From Cellvibrionales bacterium UBA1963 (GTDB lineage: Bacteria; Pseudomonadota; Gammaproteobacteria; Pseudomonadales; UBA7434), in assembly GCA_002336035.1 (NCBI GenBank), contig DDED01000073.1:7277-71276 (forward strand): a stretch of 64,000 bases of DNA, written 5' to 3'. Under the pieces are notes generated by a model. The model worked only from the letters and a program-made list of their open reading frames with translations. It was not told the DNA's origin and made no database searches. The position numbers were made by a program, and so were the translations under genes. Below, one piece after another: positions 56,993 through 64,000 of this stretch; the stretch's first letter is position 1; each line of letters begins with the position of its first letter.

Positions 56993-59043
56993 TGTTTTAC
57001 CCTTAGCCTTACTGCTTTCATCCGGAACAAAGCAACTAATGTCAGTGATACAGCTAAGCCAGCCAAGCCAAGCCAGCCCATTAGAGGAACGTTCTTTGCC
57101 GTTGTTTCTAAGTTACTGTAGCGCTCAAGCGCTCGTTGAAGCACATCAATGTCATCCTTATCGCGAGGATCGGTCTCAAATTTATTTTCAATGTTATTTG
57201 AAAAGCCATCGCCGTCAATATCGATATCACAGGCATCACCACGATGATCCGCGTCAATATCGATCTGAGCATGATTTTTTATAGCGGGGCAATTATCGTA
57301 GGCATTATCTATGCCGTCTTGATCATCATCTGAAGGCACTAAAGGCCGAGCGTCATCACCGTCAGCAATACCGTCATCATCGGTGTCACGATCATAAGGG
57401 TCTGCGCCAGCCATTAATTCATCACCATTATTCAAACCGTCTTCATCGTAGTCCTGCCGAGCGCTTACTGTGATAATAATAGTCACGCACTGAGTATTAT
57501 TATCCTCATCGGTCACGCATGCTCGAACTTGGTACTTTCCATCTGCTAACGTGAGGTTTATCGCACGACTATTATCCGTTTCGGGCGTATAATTGTTAGT
57601 TCCTACACGCCGATAGGACCAATTAATTGTGCGAATTACACCGTCTTCTTTATCTTGAGCTTTAGCGCTAAAAGGTTGATCGACACTTAAATAATCAAAG
57701 TCTTCTTCTGGTGCAGTGATTGTGATTGTGGGCAAGGTATTTTGTGTCACATTGACACTAAAACGTTCAACCCCTGTATTACCATCACTATCAGTTGCCG
57801 TGATTGTGATGTATGACTGACCTGACGCATTCGCTAACGGTGTGAGCGACAAGACTCTCAAAATATCATCGGTGCGACTTTGTCCGTCGAAAGTCCCCGA
57901 TATAACCAATTGACTATTGGGAATAAGGGCTTCATTCGAAGAGCGAGCAATTAAACCCATTTCAAAGGTACTACTCAACCCATGATTTAATGCATTGTCA
58001 TTATCAAATATTGAAAATGACACTTTACCAACAGAACCGCTCAATAAATCTAAAGGGGCAATTCGACTCAATACTGGTTTATCCCCCGCGCCATGCGTTA
58101 ACCAGCCTATATCTGCTAATAATCCTTTTGCTAAACCGATGCTGTTATAAAGCACGCCAGAAGAAATCGCTGGCTCCATTAATTCATTGGGCGATAAGAA
58201 AGAGCTAAAGTGCGCACCAGAACTGCCTGACTGGTAATTGTTAGGTGCGTAAATACGCGGGTGTCGGAAACCATCAAACTGATTAAAACCAGAAACGAGT
58301 TGCTCACTGCCGTCACGAACATTATCACCAGACCAGCAAACGTGTGGCGCATTAATGAGTGAATCTTTTCGTTGACTTGCATTCATGTCAGACCAGAGTA
58401 ATGGCTGATCATGATCATGATCATGAACTAAAGAGGAGTAAATGTCGGGTACATCGTAAAACCATGTCCCATTTTCGAAAGAGAATTTAAAAGCAAAACC
58501 GAGTCCATGAATAATTTCGTGCAGAATTATATTCAGCAAACTGTACTTGTTTGAGGGCACGCTACCAAACCCATAGTACCAAGCAGTGCCACTATTAAAA
58601 TCCATAAAAAAGTCACTTATATTAGGCGACCTGTCTTCTTTTAAATATTGATTAGCCAATGGCGCAAGGTAAAATGTTTTGTCTCTCGGGAATTCGGGTA
58701 AACCAGAAAAGCCACCGTAACTGCCTGCTTGGGCTAACGTATTGCCGGAGAGGGGAATGAATTTAGCATTGATATCAATATCAATGCGGATATTGATAAT
58801 ACTGGCAATGATGTCCGCTGCGTAGTCAAACACCAACGCTCTCTGCTGACCAATGGTTGACCCTGAATTTCCGTCAATAGCCGATGCTGGCGTTTGATCA
58901 TTAAACCCCTCATTAGGATTATCAAGATTAATAACATTGACCTTGCCCGCTAAAGCGAATGAAGGTGTTAAAAACAAACAAACACCAAACACAATGGCGA
59001 TAAATTCGTTATAAAATGAACAAGCCTTTACCGTATTAATCAC
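56989..59043 (-). CDS. Secreted HExxH metalloprotease-like protein with TSP3 repeats and sorting-like tail
   Basis: The 684-residue protein has a signal peptide ending SFALA. A metalloprotease-like domain (about 35-330) follows with ALVFDYAADIIASIINIRID, zinc motif HEIIHGLGF (His175, Glu176, His179) and GLLADIGW at its end, a combination known from secreted bacterial proteases. Two Ig/cadherin-like domains come next, then thrombospondin type 3 calcium repeats. The tail is VPLMGWLGLAGLAVSLTLVA plus basic residues. The third zinc ligand is not in the usual place: Phe occupies the HExxHxxGxxH position. The start overlaps the upstream small gene by four bases, and its stop overlaps the propeller gene, so all three are coupled. 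Confidence 0.8.
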   Translation of the reverse strand: MINTVKACSFYNEFIAIVFGVCLFLTPSFALAGKVNVINLDNPNEGFNDQTPASAIDGNSGSTIGQQRALVFDYAADIIASIINIRIDIDINAKFIPLSGNTLAQAGSYGGFSGLPEFPRDKTFYLAPLANQYLKEDRSPNISDFFMDFNSGTAWYYGFGSVPSNKYSLLNIILHEIIHGLGFAFKFSFENGTWFYDVPDIYSSLVHDHDHDQPLLWSDMNASQRKDSLINAPHVCWSGDNVRDGSEQLVSGFNQFDGFRHPRIYAPNNYQSGSSGAHFSSFLSPNELMEPAISSGVLYNSIGLAKGLLADIGWLTHGAGDKPVLSRIAPLDLLSGSVGKVSFSIFDNDNALNHGLSSTFEMGLIARSSNEALIPNSQLVISGTFDGQSRTDDILRVLSLTPLANASGQSYITITATDSDGNTGVERFSVNVTQNTLPTITITAPEEDFDYLSVDQPFSAKAQDKEDGVIRTINWSYRRVGTNNYTPETDNSRAINLTLADGKYQVRACVTDEDNNTQCVTIIITVSARQDYDEDGLNNGDELMAGADPYDRDTDDDGIADGDDARPLVPSDDDQDGIDNAYDNCPAIKNHAQIDIDADHRGDACDIDIDGDGFSNNIENKFETDPRDKDDIDVLQRALERYSNLETTAKNVPLMGWLGLAGLAVSLTLVALFRMKAVRLRVKQ

Positions 59044-59510
59044 GGCTCAATCATCGGTAATGGACTTGTAATATCGATGATAATATTTTTACCGTCTTTA
59101 TTAACCAAGCCAAGCGGCACCGAAAAATATCTTTTTTCATGCTGATAACTCATGCCTCCACCCATAGGCATTTTATTCACAACGAAATCTGAAGGGTTTA
59201 AGAGTGAATTAATCTTTCTTCTTTCTTCATTACTAACCTGTGCGTCAAGCAGTTCTTTCATGTTAAGGTCGACCATCGCTGCTGGCTGCGAGTCATTCAC
59301 CGTCGCGAGTGCGGATTCATCGTGTCCAAGCTTGGCATCAACATCGGTTCGTTGGCCATTATCATTCTGCGGGGGAAGCCGAGCAGGCTGATTGCTCTTA
59401 TTGATATTTTCTTTCTCCTGTTCACTCATTTTTTTTTCTGACACCACCCAAAAATAAGATCCAACGCATACAATATACACCGCCGCGATTATCAAAAAAC
59501 TATTTTTCAT
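59040..59510 (-). CDS. Small membrane-anchored protein of unknown function
   Basis: I do not recognise this 156-residue protein. It has one N-terminal membrane helix (SFLIIAAVYIVCVGSYFWVV), then a polar, Asn/Gln/Asp-rich linker of about 70 residues. A small C-terminal domain follows (VSNEERRKINSLLNPSDFVV, then KRYFSVPLGLVNKDGKNIII) that should be periplasmic. It is the first gene of the overlapping secreted module and could act as chaperone, inhibitor or anchor for the metalloprotease; this is inference from position only. Confidence 0.7.
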   Translation of the reverse strand: MKNSFLIIAAVYIVCVGSYFWVVSEKKMSEQEKENINKSNQPARLPPQNDNGQRTDVDAKLGHDESALATVNDSQPAAMVDLNMKELLDAQVSNEERRKINSLLNPSDFVVNKMPMGGGMSYQHEKRYFSVPLGLVNKDGKNIIIDITSPLPMIEP

Positions 59511-60226
59511 GGCCAGAACAACTCCTATTCATTGCCTCCTTTTCAACACTATGCCGTAAAGTCGACCGCTCTACTGAACGAGCCCCTCGTCCATTTTTAT
59601 GGCATTGAAAAGTAAAAAAAGCCACATTTTCAGAGCAACGTATTGATTCAACATAGAGTGGATTAAGGCTCTATGTGATGACTTAACGTTGTGGGCTATT
59701 AACTATTTGATGGCGTGTGAGCCTGCCTACGATCAGCAGTTACACTGCATGATGGCGCAGAATATTTACCCTCAACCACAAAGACTGTCTTAGCATTACG
59801 GTATGATAAATTGGTTGTGCAAACGTATTGCATCTGAAAGCCTTCTCTGAATCAGAGATCTGCACTCATGAAGATGTTCCAAGATCAGACCACGCTAAAT
59901 GGATTTTTAGTTATCAATTATCGGGGTTATTGTTTAACTGCAATAAAATGCATTTCTTTGCAGTGAATGATTCTGTAATCACCAAAGACAATAATCATTA
60001 ATGCATAAACCATAATCCAACAGGTCGCACAAGTCACGGTGCTACGGCGACCTTTAACGTTAATTTACATTTTTTATTTTTATTTTTATTTTTATTAAGA
60101 ATAATTTTGGCGTGGTTTTGATTCACGATCATCAATTTTTACACGGCGTCGATACAGAATGATGGCCCGCATCGCATTATGATTAAGTGATACGTCAGCT
60201 TTTTTAACGCGAACAAAAACACACTG
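59511..60226. other. Longest non-coding stretch of the window
   Basis: The 716 bases between the secreted module and the GspE-type gene contain no supported gene. Present are a 7-bp inverted repeat (AGGTCGC 60022-60028 with GCGACCT 60047-60053), a short hexanucleotide tract at 60072-60095, and a 5-bp stem ACGAG-CCC-CTCGT near 59578. No T-run marks a terminator. The promoter of the minus-strand module should lie in its left part. Confidence 0.4.
60072..60095. repeat. Hexanucleotide (TTTTTA)4 tract
   Basis: Four exact tandem copies of TTTTTA lie 132 bases downstream of the GspE-type gene (minus strand), outside any coding region. A tract like this can vary in length by slippage. No function is apparent. 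Confidence 0.8.
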
Positions 60227-62101
60227 TTATATCGATACCGCTAACACTCGATGCAACTCATCTTTAGTGGTAAGACCGCGGCTTATTTTTTCTTTGCCTG
60301 CATCGACTAAGCTTTGCATGCCGTTCAAGACCGCCTGCTGCTTAAATGCAGCCAAGTCAAAAGGCAGCGTAATGCATGCTTTAATTTTATTGTTACAGTC
60401 TAAAATTTCATAAATACCTTCACGGCCTAAATAACCGCTATTTCGGCAGCATTTACACCCTACTGATGTTGCAGCATTAGTAGGCTCACTGCTTGTTGTA
60501 TGGTGGTTGCTGTTAACGTTCTTACAATAGGGACATAACACGCGAACTAGGCGCTGTGCCATGACCCCGATCAACGTAGCACGTATTAAGTATGCATCCT
60601 GACCTAAGTCCAATAGACGTGATAGGACACTGCATGCATCGTCGGTATGAATTGTTGATAGCACTAAATGGCCCGTTAACGCCGCCTGAATAGCCATTGA
60701 AGCCGTCTCAGAATCACGGATCTCACCTATCATAATAATATCGGGGTCTTGCCGCATCAACGCTCTGACCCCACTAGCAAAACCAAATTGTATTTTTTTA
60801 TTTACCTGCATCTGATTCATACTGGGGACGACCATTTCGACGGGGTCTTCAATGCTGCACACATTTACTCGCGATGTTGCCAGTGAATGCAATGTTTTAT
60901 ACAGTGTGGTTGTCTTACCTGATCCTGTAGGCCCTGAAATCAATATAATACCGCTACGCTGCTGAATAATTGTCTGCCAATGCACGTTATTTTTTTCCGA
61001 TAATCCTAAGTTAGAAAATGAACGTTGCAATAACATTTGATCAAAAATACGCACCACTATTTTTTCACCGGCTACCGTTGGTAGCGTTGCAATACGGAGC
61101 TCAATCGGTAATTTTTTATAATTATGAATTGCAATTCGACCATCTTGAGCCTTACGTTTTTCAGCTAAATCCATTCCTGCAACGACTTTTAATCGGCTAA
61201 TAACCGCTGTCATTACCTCATGAGGCAATTGGTATACTGTGTATAAATAGCCATCAATTCGAAATCGAATATTAGACTGCGGCTGTCGTGGCTCAAGATG
61301 AATATCGCTAGCGCGCTGGTCAAATGCGTACTTGAACAACCAGTCAACTATGCTCACTATATGCTGCTGGTCGATCTCTTCATCAATTTTTTTAAAATAA
61401 TTTTTTTTATCTGAATCAATGATTACTGGCTTAAGGTCAATCGTAGCGGAATTTAAGCACAACAATTCAGTAGCAGAAGCTATTGGCAAAGAATGTGAAG
61501 CTGGCTGGCCAGTATTTTTTTCAGCAAATAAAACCACTTTTTCAAGCTGGTAAAACTGTTCACGATAACGGCTAACGTCTTCTGGATTTGCTAATAAACG
61601 TATGATTTTTTTTTGGTGTATATGTTCCAATTCGGATTCCCACACACTTAAAAAAGGCTCGCAACTTACGATAACTAAAGATTCTTTCTTTTGTTGTAAG
61701 GCAAATATATTGTGTTGGCATGCATACTCATAGGAGATTAATTGGGTAGCCGCCTCTCGTTCAATGGCTAAGGGATCAATAGTCACTACCGTTTGACCAG
61801 CCAACTCTGCCAACCATGTCAGTATATGAGGTAGCTTAAAATAACGATTCTGCTCTGTGTTATATGATTGATCGCCTTTTTGAGATTTATCATTATTTAT
61901 TTGGCAACCCTGCTGGTCTAAGCAGTTAATAGGATGGACGCCACAATACTCGGCGTATGGCAACGATCTTAGTCGTTCTAAGTCGGCGGGGCAAAGCACC
62001 TTGTCATGTGTTAACAAATGCAACATAAGGTGCCAATCTAGTCTTTGTTCACATAGATCGAATGTGCTCACCCTGCCCCCGTTAGACTTTTGATCATTCA
62101 A
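60227..62101 (-). CDS. GspE/PilB-type secretion ATPase
   Basis: The 624-residue protein has an N-terminal MshE/GspE-type domain, then FDQRASDIHLEPRQPQSNIR, Walker A ISGPTGSGKTTTLYKTLH and the Asp box. Walker B is DPDIIMIGEIRDSETA, followed by the His box LVLSTIHTDDACSVL. A four-cysteine zinc site (CPYCKN and CKCCRN) precedes GYLGREGIYEIL. It powers assembly of type II secretion pseudopili or type IV pili. No gspF/pilC, pseudopilin or prepilin peptidase gene is adjacent. An insert of about 60 residues near 200-260 is variable. Confidence 0.9.
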   Translation of the reverse strand: MNDQKSNGGRVSTFDLCEQRLDWHLMLHLLTHDKVLCPADLERLRSLPYAEYCGVHPINCLDQQGCQINNDKSQKGDQSYNTEQNRYFKLPHILTWLAELAGQTVVTIDPLAIEREAATQLISYEYACQHNIFALQQKKESLVIVSCEPFLSVWESELEHIHQKKIIRLLANPEDVSRYREQFYQLEKVVLFAEKNTGQPASHSLPIASATELLCLNSATIDLKPVIIDSDKKNYFKKIDEEIDQQHIVSIVDWLFKYAFDQRASDIHLEPRQPQSNIRFRIDGYLYTVYQLPHEVMTAVISRLKVVAGMDLAEKRKAQDGRIAIHNYKKLPIELRIATLPTVAGEKIVVRIFDQMLLQRSFSNLGLSEKNNVHWQTIIQQRSGIILISGPTGSGKTTTLYKTLHSLATSRVNVCSIEDPVEMVVPSMNQMQVNKKIQFGFASGVRALMRQDPDIIMIGEIRDSETASMAIQAALTGHLVLSTIHTDDACSVLSRLLDLGQDAYLIRATLIGVMAQRLVRVLCPYCKNVNSNHHTTSSEPTNAATSVGCKCCRNSGYLGREGIYEILDCNNKIKACITLPFDLAAFKQQAVLNGMQSLVDAGKEKISRGLTTKDELHRVLAVSI

Positions 62102-62349
62102 TTATGCCTCCGTTATTGCATCCTATTAGATCGTTAGTTGTCAGTGTTATTCACCGCTTTATCTTTTTTGGCTATCGAGTTAAATTGAAGTGACAATCTT
62201 TTTAGCTTACGATGGAGTTTCATGAATAAACTGCTCATAAGTTATCCCCTACATAACCACTGGGTTAGTTGTCTCAGCGTGTCACTGATACGCTGACCTT
62301 TCATCCATGTTTATGTGATACGTTGTTATCTTTATCAATAGAGAAGCCC

Positions 62350-63516
62350 ATGAAAGCCTTGGTTGATCACTTAAGTCAGTTAATTGCACTCCCCTCAATC
62401 AGTAGTGCAAACTCTTCACTGGATACCTCCAATCGTCCTGTCATTGACTGGCTAGCCAATCACCTGTCCGAACGGGGATTCTCCATTGACATTCAAACAG
62501 TGACTCAAGCTATAGACGGTAAGCAAGCCGGCAAGTTCAACTTAATCGCGACACTTGGCACGGGGTCTGGCGGTCTAGTCCTCGCGGGCCATACCGACAC
62601 GGTGCCTTTTGATGAGCAGCAATGGCAATCAAATCCGTTTCAATTACTAGACGCTAACAATCGATTTTACGGGCTGGGCAGTACCGATATGAAAGGTTTT
62701 TTCGCACTGGTCATTCAAGCGATCACCGATATTCAACAGCAGCTCGGCGATCAACAACTGCAGCAACCATTAATTATTCTTGCCACCGCTGACGAAGAAA
62801 CCAGCATGGCCGGAGCCAAAGCCTTGGCCGCGGCCGGCAAACCCAAAGCGCGTTATGCGGTGATTGGTGAGCCCACGGATTTAAAACCGGTTCGAATGCA
62901 TAAGGGCGTCATGATGGAATCCATCACGCTCGAAGGTCGATCGGGTCACTCATCCAATCCCGCGCTAGGCAATAATGCCCTCGATGCCATGCACAAGGTC
63001 ATAGCATCATTAATGGCCTTGCGCGAACAATGGGGCAAGCAATACCAAAATCCAGCGTTTGAGGTGGTTTTACCGACCCTTAACCTCGCCAGCATTCATG
63101 GCGGCGATGCGCCTAATCGTATCTGCCGCCATTGCGCGTTAAGCTTTGATGTGCGGCTGTTACCGGGCATGAATAATGACGACGTGCGACGCAGTATTCA
63201 TCAAACTGTTGCTCATGCATTGACGGGCACCGGCATTCAAGCCAGCCATCAGTCATTATTTGACGGTATCCCGGCCTTTTTAGAGCCTGAAACCAGTGAA
63301 CTGGTGCGGTTTTGTGAGCAATTAACGGGGCATAACGCCGTCAGTGCAGGGTTTGCGACCGAAGCCCCCTTTTTACAGACTTTGGGCATGCAAACTATCG
63401 TGATGGGGCCTGGTAACATCGACTGTGCCCACCAAGCCAATGAATATTTAGCCCATGACCAGATTCAACCGGGTGTCGATCTGTTAAAAAGTCTTATTCA
63501 ACACTACTGCCTCTAA
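62350..63516 (+). CDS. argE: Acetylornithine deacetylase
   Basis: From ATG 62350 (MKALVDHLSQLIALPSISS) the enzyme has 388 residues. The M20 metallopeptidase motifs are present: LAGHTDTVPFDEQQW, YGLGSTDMKGFFAL, the catalytic ADEETSMAGAKAL, YAVIGEPTDLKPV and VMGPGNIDCAHQANEYL. It hydrolyses N-acetylornithine in arginine synthesis. The frame is open 27 codons further upstream from a TTG, without conservation. argA follows after 25 bases. Confidence 0.94.
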   Translation: MKALVDHLSQLIALPSISSANSSLDTSNRPVIDWLANHLSERGFSIDIQTVTQAIDGKQAGKFNLIATLGTGSGGLVLAGHTDTVPFDEQQWQSNPFQLLDANNRFYGLGSTDMKGFFALVIQAITDIQQQLGDQQLQQPLIILATADEETSMAGAKALAAAGKPKARYAVIGEPTDLKPVRMHKGVMMESITLEGRSGHSSNPALGNNALDAMHKVIASLMALREQWGKQYQNPAFEVVLPTLNLASIHGGDAPNRICRHCALSFDVRLLPGMNNDDVRRSIHQTVAHALTGTGIQASHQSLFDGIPAFLEPETSELVRFCEQLTGHNAVSAGFATEAPFLQTLGMQTIVMGPGNIDCAHQANEYLAHDQIQPGVDLLKSLIQHYCL

Positions 63517-63541
63517 TGGCCTCTGCTGGTAAGCTTGTATC

Positions 63542-64000
63542 ATGAATGATAACAACGAAAACAATAACGATTTTACGCCGCCCCCAACAAACTATGGCCA
63601 ATTGGTGAAATGGTTTCGCCAAGCGACGCCTTATATTAATGCGCACCGCCATAAAACCTTTGTTATTTCCTTGGGTGGCGAAGCGCTGTTAGATCCCAAT
63701 ATTAGCAATATTATTCATGATATTGCCCTGCTCAATAGCTTAAACACGCGCATTGTGATTGTGCATGGCTGTCGCGCGCAGTTACAAAATAAACTCGCTG
63801 AAAAAAATATCAGCAGCACCTTGGTCGAGGGCTTGCGGGTGACCGATGCCGCCACAATGGACAAAGTCATTGAAGCGGCCAGCTTGGTGCGTTCGCAACT
63901 CGAGACTCGCTTATCAATGGGTTTAGCCCCCTCGGCTATGCACAGCGTGAAAGTGCGCGTCGCATCGGCTAACGTGATCACCGCTAAACCCGCCGGTATT
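63542..64000 (+). CDS. argA: N-acetylglutamate synthase (N-terminal part)
   Basis: The gene runs off the right edge after 153 codons. TNYGQLVKWFRQATPYINAH and KTFVISLGGEALLD are the typical ArgA beginning. IVIVHGCRAQLQNKL and GLRVTDAATMDKVIEAAS belong to the amino-acid-kinase-like domain that binds arginine. It makes N-acetylglutamate, the first step of arginine synthesis, and is feedback-inhibited by arginine in known members. The first 12 residues are Asn-rich and not conserved. Confidence 0.92.
   Translation, partial: MNDNNENNNDFTPPPTNYGQLVKWFRQATPYINAHRHKTFVISLGGEALLDPNISNIIHDIALLNSLNTRIVIVHGCRAQLQNKLAEKNISSTLVEGLRVTDAATMDKVIEAASLVRSQLETRLSMGLAPSAMHSVKVRVASANVITAKPAGI

Noticed and set aside
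60022..60053. 7-bp inverted repeat as a terminator for the GspE-type gene
   Set aside because: About 175 bases beyond the stop, with a long loop and no T-run in the needed direction.

Overview
The window looks like chromosome from a gammaproteobacterium of moderate-to-low GC. Support comes from long blocks of gene order that are familiar in Pseudomonas-like genomes: mrcA facing pilMNOPQ-aroK-aroB-damX, then maeB, rpmE, priA, argS, an ftsN-like SPOR gene, hslVU, a DUF971 gene, ubiE-ubiJ-ubiB, hisI, hisE and tatABC. Separate hisI and hisE, a short malic enzyme and adjacent argE/argA point the same way. The genus cannot be fixed from the sequence alone. I saw no tRNA, rRNA, CRISPR array or insertion sequence.

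Layout. 1-5.8 kb: the start of a thiamine-diphosphate enzyme, a periplasmic binding protein coupled to a sensor kinase with no response regulator beside it, a hexapeptide acyltransferase, a divergent TrmB-like methyltransferase and cysE. 5.8-15.3 kb (minus strand): hemE, damX-like, aroB, aroK and the type IV pilus alignment/secretin operon pilMNOPQ, whose pil genes are nearly all translationally coupled. 15.5-33.8 kb: peptidoglycan synthase, malic enzyme, L31, replication restart helicase, ArgRS, divisome SPOR protein, HslVU protease, ubiquinone genes, two histidine genes and the Tat translocase.

33.8-52.9 kb is a cell-surface glycan (probably LPS core/O-antigen) locus. It has two SAM methyltransferases, an alpha/alpha-barrel 'prenyltransferase-like' protein and a GT4 enzyme, then MsbA, a pyruvyltransferase-like protein, seven further glycosyltransferases of mixed type and strand, an O-antigen ligase/polymerase, a GT4 enzyme and an LpxL-type acyltransferase. 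Its middle (about 42-50.7 kb) is visibly AT-rich. It has long empty spacers, a perfect 39-bp hairpin, gene stubs and a glycosyltransferase interrupted by a one-base slip in an A8 tract, all of which fit repeated gene exchange.

53-64 kb: ilvE, a SnoaL-like protein, then an overlapping three-gene minus-strand module encoding a membrane-anchored small protein, a secreted HExxH metalloprotease-like protein and a secreted beta-propeller protein with seven exact 111-bp repeats. This is followed by an isolated GspE/PilB-type ATPase, argE and the start of argA. The three-gene secreted module and the interrupted glycan locus are the parts most worth a second look.
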